64,000 nt of DNA, from the NCBI RefSeq assembly GCF_000002995.4, contig NW_025062476.1, positions 12,606,501 through 12,670,500 on the forward strand, in the 5' to 3' direction. Shown here one piece after another: positions 1-14,265 of the stretch. This stretch comes from Brugia malayi (lineage: Eukaryota > Nematoda > Chromadorea > Rhabditida > Onchocercidae). The notes beneath the pieces are model-generated. The model ran no database searches and was not told where the DNA came from. It saw only the letters and a program-made list of their open reading frames with translations. How positions within the stretch are numbered: position 1 is the first letter of the stretch; the number at the start of each line of letters is the position of its first letter. A program made the translations under genes and the position numbers.

Positions 1-715
1 CAGTTATTGTTAAAATAATCAGTAGTTATTTACTTGATTTGTAAACAGGACGATAACATGTTTTTTCGAGAGCTATCACCAAATCATTCCATTCGGTTTA
101 TCATAATGAAAAATTTTTTTTGAAAAAAAAAAAAAGGAGATGATAAGATAATTAAATCAATAGAAAACAAAATAATCAAAAAAACAAAGGAATGTAAAAT
201 GCGTATTATTTATGAAGGAAGAAAAATAAATTTAAAATAATTTTTCAAAATTATTATTGATATATTATACCATTATTGATAATACACCATTAAAAAAAAA
301 TGGTAACAGAAATTAATATTTTAATTATTTTAAATAACAAAAAAACATTTCATATAAATATTTTATTTGTTGTTACTATCATATAACATCTCAAATGTTA
401 TAAGTATTTCATTTATCATTATTATTATTACTGCTGTTATTAGCATTATTACTATTATTCATTATTATTATTCGTTATTATTACTATTATTATTATTATT
501 ATTATCATTATTCATTATTATTATTACTATTATTCCTATTGTTATTGCTATTATTATCCATTATATTAGTACTATCATTGTTGCTATCATTATTATCATT
601 ATTACTATTCATTATTATTATTTATTATTGTTACTATTATGCATTTCAAGTGTTACAAATATTTTATTACAATTATAATTTGACAAAACTATTTTATCAT
701 TTGTGTGTCATTTAG
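1..715. other. 5' region with TTA/ATT microsatellite
   Basis: No gene could be closed here. A short stretch around 45-110 (acceptor-like TTGTAAACAG followed by an open frame containing an ATG at 58) may be an upstream exon of the next gene, but no donor pairs with it convincingly. Positions about 412-640 are an imperfect ATT/TTA trinucleotide tract. Its open frames, rich in Ile and Leu, are composition artefacts. Confidence 0.5.
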
Positions 716-3700
716 AAATGACAGAAATACAGCATCGAACTGCTGTTGCTTTATGTCACCATCAGGTCGTTATGCTGTATGCATTAGTCGTATTGAAGTA
801 TTCGATTCTCGACCAATTGAAACTCACTTTTATAATTATAATTTTATTATTTCTGATTTTATACTTGATACTAAAATACAATATATCTCAACATGTGGTC
901 CTTTTAAAGTATTAACTTTGGCTTTCTTTTTTTTTTTTTTTTTTTTTTTTACATATTTTAAAACAGTTAATATATAGTAGTAATTCCTTAATTTAAAATT
1001 ATATTTATTCGAAAACATTTTCTTTTTTATTTTTGTGTTGATTTTTAAATCATAAATGTAAATAGAAATTTTAAAGTTTAAAAGAAAATTTCATCGATTG
1101 ATTGATATAAAATTTTATTGATTGATACTTTCATAGAAAAAAATTTTTTTAATTGATTGATATAAAAAAAAAAAACAAATTTTTAACCTTTAATATATTT
1201 ATTTCACACTAAATAGAAATTGGTGAATTTTGATCATATTTCAAAGTGAATAAGATAAAATTATGAATGAGTACTAATGGAGCATATGTTTTATATGTAA
1301 ACAAAATAAACAAACGTGTACTAATGGAGCATATGTTTTATATGTAAACATAAACAAACAAACAAACAAATAAACAAAAAAAAAAAAAAGAATAAAAATT
1401 ATACAATGAATGGAATTAAAACAAAATTCATTTGCAGAGATTTCATCGTTTTTATTTTTTAAATGATACAACCGGAATACTTGTTGATTTTTCACGTAAT
1501 AATGGTACCATAACACAAAATGTCATACAATTTTCACACGTGAATCATACGGTAACGTGTGAATACGGTCGTATTTGGTATTTTGACGTTGATGATATGT
1601 TGTATGAAACGGATGACACAAATATAATTTGTACAACAGAATTAATGAATTATAAAAATATCAGTAAAGTTTTAGTATTTATTAACAAAAATTAAAATAT
1701 TAATAACGAAAAAAAAAATATTTTTTATTGATAGATATTTTGATAGAATTATAATTTAAAAAAAAATTTGATAGAATTAAAAAAAAAAAAACCGTAATTA
1801 TTAGTTTATTTCTTATAAATGATAAATTCGAGTACAACTAAAAACGACTTTTTTTTTTTTTTTTGGATATATTATTAATTATTAAATTAAAAAAAAAAAA
1901 ATCCGTAACATTTAAAACGTTTGTAAATAACCTTTGACACGTCGGTAACCTTTGACATATTTATTTTTGTGAACATTTAAACAGAAATAAATATTTTCTA
2001 CATCTAAAAATGAATAATATTTTTTTTTTAATATATTATAATTAAATGAAAATCTGCAACATTTAACCATTAACATATTCATTTTCTTATTAACAATGAT
2101 AAATTTTTTGTTACAAATAATATATATAAGTTATTGTATGAAATTAATTATTGTAAGAAATATTATACCTATAAATATTATAAAATTATAATTAATCTTG
2201 TTAAAAAGATAATTTAAGTCAGATTAATTTAAAGTAAATTATGTAAATGAGATTAATTCAATGTTTTTTTTTTTTTCTTTTGTAAGATTAGTAATTGAAA
2301 TGAGATTAATTTAATGTTTTTATTTTTATAAAGTTAATAATTTAAATGAGATTAATTTAATGTTTTTACTTTTATAAAGTTAATAATTTAAATGAGATTA
2401 ATTTAATGTTTTTACTTTTATAAAGTTAATAATTTAAATGAGATTAATTTAATATTATAATTAATTTTTCTCTCTCTCTCTCTATCTCTCTTTTTTTTTA
2501 GCTTATTTACCATTACTTGGTGAAAAAGATTATTTATCAGAAATATTTATTCGATTAATACCAGCAAATCCATTTCATACAAATAATTTTACTATACCAA
2601 TGCTAGAAATTAATGAACAAAATGCATTTAAAAATAAAATACAAATAAATATTGGCGAATTATTTGATGCAACAGAGTTATGCATCGATACATTTTGTTA
2701 TCCATTAATTAATGAAACATCGTTGTATTTCATCGTACGACTTCGAACGGTTCTCTTAATTAATTAATTAATTAATTAACTAATTGTTTTATTTATTAAT
2801 TTAACTAAGTTATTAAATATTATTTAAATAATTGAGATTTTTTTTTTATATAATACTAAAAAAAAAAAACTATTTTTTTTGTATGTGTCACTATCTTCAT
2901 TATATTAATTTTTCCTTTTTTGTTTTTTTTTTTTTTTATTTTTCATAATTTCATCTTTTCAATATTTATAAAATTTTTTTTAGCAATTTTTTTCTTTTTA
3001 CAATAATCAATAATAAAATTAATTAATTCGACATAAAAATTTAATTAGACCAAAACATTTTTAATTGATCATAAAATTAATAAAAATTATCAATGTTACT
3101 ACTTCATTTAATTTCATTCATTTCATTTATTTAAAAAACTATAAAAACATACATCATAGGATTATACAAGAATGAATTTAAAAGAAAAAAAAAAAAAAAA
3201 AAAATTAAAAAATCACATAATACTCACTTCTTGCCCTGATTTCTTACTTACCCATTTATATGGGTAAAATTTTTTTCATTTCTCTTCTTTTATTGGTTAA
3301 AATTTTTCTTTTTTTCTTTACTGAGAATTCATTTTTTACTAATATTTCACTCATATTTATTTACATAAAATTTTAAAAGCTATCAAAATAAGTTTAATTT
3401 ATGTAAAATATTTTAATAACAAAATAATTAAAAAATGTTGGTAATATTTTTTTGATATTTTTTCATTAATTATTTTTTATATAATAGCAATATCTTTATG
3501 TAATAATACATATAAATATTGATAAAATGCTTATTTTTTTTTCTTTTATTTGATTATAAATAATTTTTATAATATTTATGCATAATTCTTTACATGTATA
3601 TATATATATTTTTTTCAGAATCCTCAAAATGATAGACAAACTTGCATTGCTATGCTAAAATTTGATTTTAAAAATTATTTCGAAAATAATTTTTCATCAA

Positions 3701-4649
3701 CAGCAAAAATTATCAGTAATCTTTTACCATTACAATGGAAATTAACATTAGCTGAAAATTTTTCTTTACGACCACATTATGTTCGAATTATGGCACAACA
3801 AGGACCAATCGTACTTCTACGAACATTTATTTTTGCATCAGAACGAATATGGATTTTAATTAATTTAAATACAATGATAATGAGTCCATCAAATTTTGAA
3901 AATAAAGCTAGGTGTGAATTTTCTTCATTTTTTTTTTTTACTAAAATTAATGATTTAATTTTTATTAGTTGAATATGATGAATGATTAATAGGAAGAAAA
4001 AAAAAAATGAATATTAATTGGAAGATAAAAAAATTACAATCATTAATAATAAAATTAATTAGACAAAAAAAAAAAAAATTAATAAGAAAAAATAGTTATA
4101 ATAAATATTATTAATTAGTTAAAAAGAGAGAAGAGAAAAAGGAAATGAAATAAAAAAGGAAATAAAATTAATTAAACAAAAAAAAAAAAAATATTAATAA
4201 GAAAAAATAGTTATAATAGAAAAATAGTTATAATAAATATTATTAATTAGTTAAAAAGAGAGAAGAGAAAAAGGAAATAAAATAAAAAACATTTTATTTT
4301 ATTTTATTATACTCCCTTTTTTTTTTTCAATCAATTTTATTTCTTATTTTTTTTTTCTTTATTTTTTAAAGTATATTTTTTTAGTGGTAATTGTGTAATG
4401 ATGAATGGAAATCGTTTCATTTTTCACACACATCGAAATACAATAGTTACTGATTATAATATCATTTGGAATTATTATTTGGTTCCAAAACTTAAATATT
4501 TAACATTTTGGAAAATAATTGATATGGTGAAAAAATCACGAACTGAAGAATGTTGGAATTTACATTTGACATTTTATAAATTTTGTACCACTTGTTCCAC
4601 TCTCGAAATGATCACACAATTATTATATTATTCTTCTGATACTGCATAA
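716..4649 (+). CDS. Secreted-looking protein of unknown family (5' end unresolved)
   Basis: I do not recognise this protein. Five exons join with consistent phases: 716-908, 1438-1663, 2502-2749, 3619-3911 and 4385-4649, ending in TAA and giving about 238 codons. The first exon begins behind an acceptor-like TTTAG, so a start codon, and probably a signal peptide, lies upstream. The protein is rich in aromatic and beta-forming residues, has scattered cysteines (a CCC cluster near the start and CTTC near the end), and carries several Asn-X-Ser/Thr sequons (for example NDT, NGT, NHT, NFT, NET). This suggests an extracellular or lumenal protein. The acceptor of the third exon is preceded by an unusually long CT-rich polypyrimidine tract. 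The introns carry tandem repeats, described separately. The exon chain is fairly secure, the first exon less so, and the function is unknown. Confidence 0.6.
2246..2455. repeat. 46-bp tandem repeat in an intron
   Basis: The phrase AATGAGATTAATTTAATG recurs at about 2299, 2345, 2391 and 2437, exactly 46 bp apart, with a diverged copy near 2246. It lies in the intron just before the third exon of the gene at 716-4649. Confidence 0.85.
4070..4290. repeat. Tandem duplication in an intron
   Basis: A block containing AATAGTTATAATAAATATTA followed by AATTAGTTAAAAAGAGAGAAG occurs at about 4088-4160 and again at about 4213-4290, inside the last intron of the gene at 716-4649. Confidence 0.7.
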
Positions 4650-5421
4650 TTTACCTCTCTCTCTCTCTCTCTCTTTGTTTGATTTTAATTCGAAAATTTT
4701 GATTGTTAATTAAAATTATGATAATTATTACCATATGCAAATTATACATAATTTTCTTCCTTCTATTAGAATTCCAAAAGTTTTAATTATTAATTTATCT
4801 GTGGTAATTGTTACAATATGCAAATTATACATAATTTCCCTCTCTTCCTTTCTCTCCCTCTCCCTCTCCCTCTCTCTCTCTCTCTCTTTGCAATGTGCAA
4901 ACTTAATAGAAATAACTATTGAAAAATTTTTTTATGCTGTGGAACTTTAGTCTAACATTAATTAGCTACTATATCATTTCATTTAATTAATCTCATTTTT
5001 TCCATCAAATATTTAATGTGTATATATTAATGAAATATAAATAAAGAAGAAAAAATTAATATAAAATAAAGTTTAAGCAATAAAAAAATATAAAATTATT
5101 TTAAAAAAATAGTAATAAATTAAAAATCAAAAAAATACATAGAACATATTTAAATTTAATTAATATTATGCTAAAAAATTTAGACAATAATTATTCAATA
5201 AATGATTTCAACGTTTATTATTATTCCAAGAATATTAAAAAAAAATATATGCATTTAAAAAAATTATTTAAAAAAAAGTATAAAAGAAATTTTAAAATAT
5301 TATTGCATTAATTCGGTTTCAATCAATGATTATTTTTTTTTTTTATTTTCATATTTTTTTTTTCAAGAAATTTTCTTTTATTTTGTTTGTTTGTTTGTTT
5401 GTTTGTTTTTTTAGAAAATTT

Positions 5422-6662
5422 TTATTTTTGATTCATTTTAATAAAATTAATACATGAAATGGAATTACTTTGAAATAAATTCTGTTTGTAACATTTACAA
5501 CCATTGTGACTTTCAATATGATAAAATACTTTTGGATGTAACAAAGTAATATTTTGTAATTCGATCATTCCAATATGATAGATTAATGGTTTCGTTGTAA
5601 TTTGTTCAAAAATTAATTTATCTTTTCGCATACATTGCTAGAAATAAAACTTTTTTATTTAATTAAATTATTTTTTTATTTTTCTTTCATCAATAATTAT
5701 TAATTCCTATCATTTAGATGAATAATTTAACTTCATTAATATAATTAATAAATTATATTAATGATTAATAATATTAATGAAGTAGAATTTTAAACATATC
5801 TTGAAAGAGGTATAAATGAATTACATAAATTTTAACAGAAGTAGCTTTAAAAATTAAAATTAATTCTATTATGATAAATTTATTATCTTATAAGCTAATT
5901 AAGTATTTTTAGTTAATTATTATTATTTTAGAAGAGAGAGAAAAATTTTTTAAAATTTTATTTATAGCTAATATAATTTGCACTCATTTATATGTGATTA
6001 AAAAAATTTTTTTTGCTTATTTTTTTATTTTTTTATTTTTTTTGTTATGTGATTTAAAAAAAAAATTCTTGTTTTATTTAAAATTTTTATACTTATAATA
6101 AGGTAAATTTTGATTTAAAAAATTTGATATGAAATTAGAAAATTAAAAAATGTACCTTATGAAAAATACCACCATCACAATGATGATCAATTGTAATGTA
6201 TAACTTTGATGCATCAATATTTTTCATTTGAAACAAAAATTCATCCCAATGATTTGCCAAAGTACCATCATCTTTAAGTCCAGCTGTAAATAATTTTAAA
6301 TTAATTGTGCAAAAAAAAAAAAAAAAAGAGAAAAAAAGAAAGAAAATTTCTAAAATATTATAAACTTAATGTATTTTCTTCCAAAAAATAAATTAATCTT
6401 TTAGATTTTTTTTTGAGCTTAATTTAAGCTAACAACTTTAAATATATTATAAAATATGTAAACAAAATTCAAATAATAATAATAATTTAATTAAATTATC
6501 AAATAAATGATGCAATGTAATTTTTTATTATTTTAGAATAAACAAAAACAAAAAAATTATTTAATATGCACTTGCATCATAAAGTTTTAATCGTGCACCT
6601 AGCACAGGTATACCACCACATGCTAATAATCCATGAATTCGCACTGTCTCACTAATTGACAT
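5422..6662 (-). CDS. Transthyretin-like (TTL) family protein
   Basis: Three exons read on the minus strand as 6662-6572, 6283-6156 and 5637-5422, with phases 1 and 0 closing correctly, and give about 144 residues. The beginning shows the TTL signature: VRIHGLLACGG, then a valine/leucine-rich strand and LKLYD. The middle exon has LYITIDHHCDGG, matching the family's IYHDC segment. The last exon begins QCMRK and continues with YHIGMIEL, matching the C-R and YDIG-LNL elements of the family. TTL proteins are small, usually secreted proteins expanded in nematodes; one C. elegans member bridges apoptotic cells to phagocytes. Oddly, no signal peptide precedes the domain in this model, so a leader exon may be missing upstream or the AG at the sixth codon may be an acceptor. 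The C-terminal tail is longer and more cysteine-rich than usual. Family call fairly sure, start uncertain. Confidence 0.75.
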
Positions 6663-7274
6663 TTTGGTAATTGCAAATAATTGAAGAATCTTTAATTAAA
6701 TAAACTTAAAATGTCCCATTCATAAATATTAATTAAAAGTGCTAGTATTTTTGATATTATTTATTAATTTATCAGTGATAACATTTTATGAGTTTTCATA
6801 TGAATCAAATTGTTTTCTATAATTAGTAATTCTGAAATTAATAAACCTGAAGAATTTGAAGCGTACAACCGCTTAGTTGCATTTCAAAACGAATCGATGA
6901 ATAATTTCCTTTTTCTCTTTCCTTCCTTCTCTTTGAATTGATATGATATGAAATTCAGATCTAATCAATGTATCGATCATTTCTTCTTTTTAAACTTATG
7001 AACGGTATTTTACTTGTAAATGCATTATTTACTATACATTTTATATCATTTAATGAGCATAAAATCCAGTATTTTTAAAATTTCTCATAGTATCACTAAT
7101 TAATTAAAATATTCCATAAAATCAATAAATCTGTACGTTTTTAAGCGTTTGGTATAAATTGCGAAGAAAAAAAAATCTGAATGATAATACAAGCGGTACA
7201 AAACATCTCATAAAATCCTCCTATAACCTGAGATAACATTGTTTTTAAATTATAGAGAGTAAAAAATTATAATT

Positions 7275-7311
<37 letters not shown>

Positions 7312-7535
7312 GAAGAGAGGGAGCTAAACAAGTTTAAGGAGAATTAAAGACGAAAAAACAAGTGACAGGATAAGGTAGAAGGAAAGAAGCAAATAATTGA
7401 AAACAAAAAGGTAGCAATGTATGTTACTCACAGTAACTAGACAGCCTATCCTTTATAAATCTACACCAAAAAGAGTTAAACAATAAAAGTACAAATTAGA
7501 AGGTAAAGTTATATCTAAGAATGAAAGCGATAAAA
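6663..7535. other. Intergenic, with (GA)n tract
   Basis: This is the gap between the BRD8-like gene and the TTL gene. It holds a (GA)n microsatellite at about 7276-7310. A short open stretch at about 6840-6885 on the minus strand (MQLSGCTLQILQ then a GTTTAT donor) could be a leader exon of the TTL gene, but its phase does not fit the acceptors I tried. Confidence 0.5.
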
Positions 7536-10500
7536 TCATTCTTTACAAGTTCTTCCGCTACGTGATGTTTTTGGAGTTTCGCTAGCTTCTCGTGAAGCAT
7601 TGTCAGATGTTTTCTCTTTACCAGGCTCTTCCGAATTTATAGGAGTGACACGTGGGCTTGAAAATCTTGAACGTTCAAATTTAGCCTGCAAATCCAAACA
7701 GTATTAATTTAGAAATGTAATATTTCATAAATTTCCAATATGAATCAACCTTAAAAACAATCAGACTTATAAAATTATGAATGAATCGATAAAAAACATA
7801 AATATATATTGAGAATAATAAATTTTAATTTCTTTTTTTTTTTTTTTTTTTAACCAAAATTATAGAATTACAAAAAATGTAAATAATGAAATGCAAACCT
7901 CTTCTGCTGCAAATGCAGCACTCCTTCGAGTCATATGTGTTGTACCTCGAACAAATAATACATCTTTTTGCAGCATCTGTAAAAGAAAAAAAGAAAATTA
8001 AAACATTTAAATATTACAATACTATATTAGAAAAGTATAAAGAGCAGAAAAATTTTATTTTATTGGAAACTCCTCAAAGCACAAAAGCAAAATTTCATAT
8101 AACTCTAATTAATAAGATTAACATTTCATAAGCAAAGGAAAAAAAAAAGAAACTGAAATACCTTCAGTGAGCTCAACGTATCAACAGCCATTTCTTTTGC
8201 ATAATGATTTACATCATGACCTGTACTATTGAACATTACTGCATTTGCAAACATTAGTAGTACATTCCGCTTAAAATCACTCATTCCTGACAGATTACCA
8301 CCATCTAGCTGCTTCTTTAACGTGCTCAAATCCATACGACTGGAACCTTTCCTTTTAGAAAAATGTTTTCAAAATTCAAAATTTATAATTATGAATGATA
8401 ACTCCTATACCCAAACAGCGAATAAATTAGAAGAAATTTTGAAAATTTACTGATTAACATTTGAAATCGACTCAAATTACTTTCACTTTTAACAATTATC
8501 CTATTAGCATCACTGTTGTGATAACGATTAGCATAGCTCAACGATTAATATGAGTGAACAAATAGAAGCTGTTTATTAAATAAAGCGATGTTAAGATTTG
8601 AGATTTTTTAAAATTTCAACAAATGCAAATACTTCTTGCGACGTAAAATACACAACCAATAGATTATTATTACTTCATCGGAGCGAATAAAAGTACCTTT
8701 TAACGGTTTTTGAGTAACCTCGAGCATCTCGATCAGATACAGGATGGGCAAAAATAGCAGCATGTCGATGACTGGAAACCATTCGCCATGCAGTAACCAT
8801 AAGAGCTTTCTGTTCTACATCACCATCAGTTGAACCACGCTTAAACAAATTAAATTATTCATCAATAATATGAATAAATGTAAATAATGTGTAATAGGAT
8901 TTATCGGTAATGATTATGCTCAAATCAGGTAATTGCGGTAAATCCGACGTTAATGATTATGTTCAAAAGCAAATAATTACGATAAATTCGATAGAAAAAT
9001 AGTTGCAAATGATGTAATAGAGCATAAAGGTATGATATATATTAACTGAACTGTCACAATCATCATTCTATACATTGTTCCATTATTTCAAAAAAGAACC
9101 AACAGTCCAATATCCAGGAAATAATGTAAATTTTGATTAAAAATGAATTAAAATTTAGTAAATCAAACACCATTATTTCTCTCCAGATTGGATTCCAGTA
9201 AAAATTACATTTAAAATTAATTCCACAAATAATCTCAGTACAGTTTTAGTAAAATCCCGATTATCGATTCAAATTACTCCTGTGTACAAATAGTTCATTA
9301 TTAGTAATTACTAATCATCGAAAAAAAAAAAAAAAAGAAATAAAGTATATTTTGAATTACATATTAAATCATATCTCAAGACCATGAAAACCATACTCTT
9401 CTTGTTTGTCGACGACTTGAACGTGTTACAACTGCACTTCTTTTTGGCGATCTAACTGAAGAAGTTTCTGAAGATGTTCCTAAAAGTAACGAAAATCTTC
9501 GGCATAGCACTTTATATGATAAATTCTGATATGAAATAACGAAGAAAAATAAAACATGCTTTAATATGCAATCGTTTTTATGAGGACTTCAATATTTTCA
9601 ACAATTTGAATAGATATTTTGAGAAGAAAAGTCATCAATAATGAAATTTAAACACTACCTGATTTCAATTTCTCACCAGTAGAAACAACTACTTTTGATG
9701 TTCGACTTCTTGTGCGTAAATCGACAAGTTTTTTATCATCATCTGATTCACCCTCCACAGCATGTTTCACCTTACAATATATTAATTTAGAATATGAGAA
9801 AAATTGCAAAGAACCAAGAAAAAAAGGAAAAGCACGCATAAATAATACATATAACTCTGATGAAACACAAATCAATTAATAAAACTTGTTTTAATTAAAA
9901 AAAAAAAAAAAAAAGAGAAGATACTATCAGCCAAGAAAGCCATTTAACAGTTGGCTGTAAAAAACAAAGAATGACTGTAACTTAATAGGAAGATAAAAAA
10001 ATTACACCAATACGGACTTCTTTTTCAGGTTCTGGACTTGATTGCAACTCAATGTTGCTTTCGACTCGATATTTAACATCCTTTTTCTCAGCATTTTCAA
10101 CATCTTTGCTGGACAATCGCCTAAAACTTATAGTGTTCAAAGGATTGCATTCCTCCTATTACATATCCAACAACAATAAATCATGTTTATTTTTGATAAT
10201 TGAAACAAATAATATATGCTAAAAATTATTTCATACCGTCGTTTAGCAGGTGATGCCTTCACTTCTTCCTCATTATTACCAACAATTTCCAACTTTGCTG
10301 TTCGCTTTCGTCTTCCTGTTTGTGCAGGTACTACACATGCACTAGCTTCTATTTCAACCTTTGCCTGACATCTTTCTGATCGTCTAGAAATATTCTCATC
10401 AAAGCTGGTTATCATTTAAGTTGAATTTGCAGGAGTCTATTAAACATAGAATTTATATCCATCTAATAGTCGCCTAATTTATATCTATCTAATGATCTGT

Positions 10501-10875
10501 TTTCGTTTTCTTAACCTGATATAAGATTCACGTAAGCCAACCTAAAATTTCATCAAAAAAACCACAACTGCGATCAATGTGAGTTGGCTTACAATCATTT
10601 AATACTATTAAATCTTCAACATACCGTAATTTTCCTTCATCCTCTTCCTCCACAACATTTTTCTCCTCTTTGCTCATAAAATCGGATGTTTTTGGACTTT
10701 TCATGGAAATGGAGGAAGCAGCAGAAAAACGACGATTTCCTAGAAATAAGTATACAAAAATTTATTCCCAATACAAAAAAGTCTGAGAGAGAACGAAAAA
10801 TATTTTTTTTAAAAAAAACCAACATTCAGAGATTCTGAAAAAAAAAAAATAACTGAAGAAAAAAAAATACATATA

Positions 10876-10906
<31 letters not shown>

Positions 10907-13900
10907 AAAGAAAAAATATATATATATGCATATACTTAAGGAATGTTCATGATGCACTGGTAATGCTATTTCACTATCCATGTTACTTGAGCTACCCGAT
11001 GACCGCGTAACAATTTTTTGAGTCCGTCTTGTTTTCACCTAAAAAAAAAATATTTAATCGATATTTTTCCCTTAACCTCCGGAAGAACAATATTTAAATT
11101 GCATGAAACAATTTAACTTCATAATTCAATGAGTGGCATAATCTAAGACTATTAAGATAATGAATATCACACTAAGTTTAAAGAAAAAGTGATACCGTTT
11201 CTTTCTTTTCAACTATCTCTTCTACCGTTGAGCTCATTCCTTCCTCCATTTCATTTTCGGTGGTAACACAAGGTAATTTAGCCTTTAAAAAAAGCGAATT
11301 ATAAAACATCATTATAAGACACAACTAAATAAGTAAAAACATTCGGTAATTCAAAAACACTAATGCTATGGATGGTTTTAAAAAAAGGAGCAGAGAAAAT
11401 CAAATAACCATAACATCCGAAAGAATCTGACGCAGCATCTAATTAAAATAAAAAAAGACCTCATCTGGTGTCCCTGATGTAGCAGCCTGAATTTCGTCAG
11501 TATTACTTCTCGAGGGTGACTTAAGGATCAACTCACTTGATACTGACTGTGATGTAAAGCTTTCGGAGTTTTCTATTGCTTCTAAATATAATATAAGTTT
11601 TCTGTTCTAAATTTCAAATTGTTAAAAAATCAATGACATACTTTACTTTTCCTAGAAACTAACTAAAGAGGAAAAGTAGTACGGTAGAGGCATAAGAAGA
11701 TTTAATTTTTTTTTTCAGTTCGCCCTAGTTTACTTCTTCACTTTCCTTGATAAAAAAAATGCCATTGCACTTGTCCTTGTTAAATATTTCTATATTCTTC
11801 TTAAACGGTATTTAAAATAAATCTTTGAGAATTTCTTTGAAATATATAAAATTTTAATTAGGCTTAAAAAGAACTGAAAATATACCGGTTTGACAGGATG
11901 ATGCATTATTTCCAGTCAGTGATTGTGGTCGTGAGCTAACTGATTGTGTTCGTAATCTTCCTTGAGTAGATGATAATATTTCGGCACCATCTGAAGATTC
12001 GCTAGCCAACATTTCCGAAGCACTTGGATGCTGTGGACTGCTGATCTTCCTGCATAAGGGAGATCCAGAAGTGGTATTTACAACAGACGATGCTTTTGTC
12101 TGTGAAGTTATCTTTGGTTGGAAGGAAAGGCCTTCGAAAAGAGGCTTAATTGGAGAAAATGGTGCCTCATTGGCGGACGATTGGGATGGATGAGACGGTG
12201 GTATGATGATCTTCAACTGTGGATATTTAATTGGCTGAAATCTCATACAATTTTCACTTTAACGAAAGAACCACTGAACCATTATTCCCAAGCACTTTAA
12301 CTGAATAGTTGGGTACAATAAAATGCAACTTACATTTGTTTCGTGAAGGATTAGATATTCTTTTAAATTTTTTGTACCAATTTCAATTTCCTTTTGAACG
12401 ACTTCTTGATCACGCTAAAACAAAACTACTACGAGTTATAGGATTTTTTAAGAGTTTCAAAGCAAAAAACAAATCCAATTTATACAATACAATCCCAAGT
12501 AGTATTTTCAATGTAAAATTCCATTTGACATAGATAAATCCCCCCTTTCTCTTCTTTGCTATACTTTAGAAACTGTTGGAAAACATACGAGCCACTATTA
12601 CAAAGAATGAAATCCTAAGCAAAGAACTGAGGAATTGTTTATCCTAAATAAACAGGACTCATGCATACCATTAATAACAAATACATACCGTACTATCTTC
12701 TTCGCGAGCTTCCTCCAATAATTTTTCTACTTCTTTATCTGTTAAATCACTATCAGATGAGAATAAACGATTAAAAAGATCTGCTTTCTGACGTAATTTC
12801 ACCAAAAGTAGCTCTTCCTCTTGTGCTTTCTTGATTTTTAACTGCAATGCTAATGTAACATATCGGAAAGTTCAAGAATTGTTGGAATAAACAAGTACCA
12901 CGCTTCCCGTAACAAGAATTATCTAAAGAAACATATTTAAACTAATATAATACTTTGCGATATTAGGTTCGGTCATTTCTTCTCGTCCTTCTTTCGGTTA
13001 AATCTAATATGTAAGTCCATGGATAAGCAAGAGACGATTTTTGAACTTTGGAGGTTTTTTGAGGGAAATCAGGATGACTATATTAAATAATAACAAATTT
13101 ACATATTTATTTAAAGGATTAGAAGATATTGTAAAAGATAAAAGAAATTGTAAAAATTTACCTCTTTCTTTAAATAAACCGTCCAAGCATGAATGAGTTC
13201 TTTTCGGGAATATTTTTCACCTGGCTTTCGTAGGAAATGCTCTGGATGACCACTTGACATAACTCGTTCAAATTCATCTTTACACATCTGAAAAGTGCGT
13301 TACTAATAAAAACGAACGAGAATGAAGCATTTTAAAGCGATACTGAATTCAACGGGAATAAATACTGTTCAATCTAAGCCAAGATTTCATAATCTGCATG
13401 ACTAGAAATTTTAAACTATGACAGTACTGGGCTAATAGTTATTGAGCTAGATTAAATGATTTGATATATAAAACATTATGATTTCAAATTTGCACAAAAA
13501 AAATCAAATATCAATAAAAGAAATCATATCAATAATTGTATATCTCTCTTCCTCTTTCCCCACTCAAAAAAAAAAAAAAATATTGAATGGGAAAAAATAA
13601 TTTATTTTCTGAAATATTTCACAAAATTCCAACTTTTTCTGTAAAAAAACCAGCCGGTCTTTCATCACCAAAGTTTTCCACAAGTTTCTTGATGCGCACA
13701 AGCCTGAAAATGACTTATTATAATACAATAATATATGTAATCACTCTCTCTCTCTTTCCAATTCACGATGTTAGCAACTGATATCATCTTTTCTTTAATG
13801 CAGTCCAAAATAATAGCATAAGCTATAATTATGAAATTCTGAATATATAAAATTCAAAGCAGCCAACCAAGGAGACTGTTACCTACTAAAGTAACATATG

Positions 13901-14265
13901 AATTGAAAAACATGGCTTTTGCATGACCATAATTTTAACTCAATGCTTTTAGTTCACTAATGTGAGTAAATAACAGTCTTTTGGAAACATAAACAACCGT
14001 GAAAATCTTGAGAAAGACCATTTTAAGATAGCAACAATCGCATTACATACTTCCTGACAGTCAATCTCTGCTATGAATCGGCGTAAAATTCACGTATATA
14101 CATCCAGTGTATAATTTATGTGCGTATGTCTAATGTTATACATGATAAAAATTAATTTATAAAAAACATAGCAAGAAATTACCAATCATCTTCCGTCTCC
14201 ATAAGTTCGAAAAGTTGTAGCGTTTCTTCATGCTTCCAACTGAGTGATATACTTGGATATTTCAT
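7536..14265 (-). CDS. BRD8-like bromodomain protein
   Basis: Eighteen exons run from the ATG at 14265 to the TGA at 7536: 14265-14183, 13703-13634, 13287-13162, 12841-12689, 12414-12334, 12234-11886, 11581-11460, 11282-11196, 11038-10936, 10739-10625, 10383-10237, 10120-10006, 9770-9659, 9479-9397, 8839-8697, 8339-8162, 7976-7899 and 7685-7536. All phases close, giving 764 residues. BRD8 is a bromodomain subunit of the NuA4/TIP60 histone acetyltransferase complex. The N-terminal 160 residues resemble the BRD8 N-terminus: a Trp-containing helical start, then a charged coiled coil at about 108-158. A low-complexity Ser/Pro/Lys region follows. The bromodomain spans about 583-689, with an AWRMVSSHRHA helix, MDLSTLKKQ and NAVMFNSTGHDV, where Asn667 is the likely acetyl-lysine contact. 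The usual Pro before Met-Asp-Leu is Arg here. Both the domain and the overall layout support the call. Confidence 0.85.

Noticed and set aside
5422..14265. Nematode-style operon of the BRD8-like and TTL genes
   Set aside because: The genes share a strand, but the gap is about 870 bases, larger than the roughly 100 bases typical of operons, and no trans-splice signal could be distinguished.
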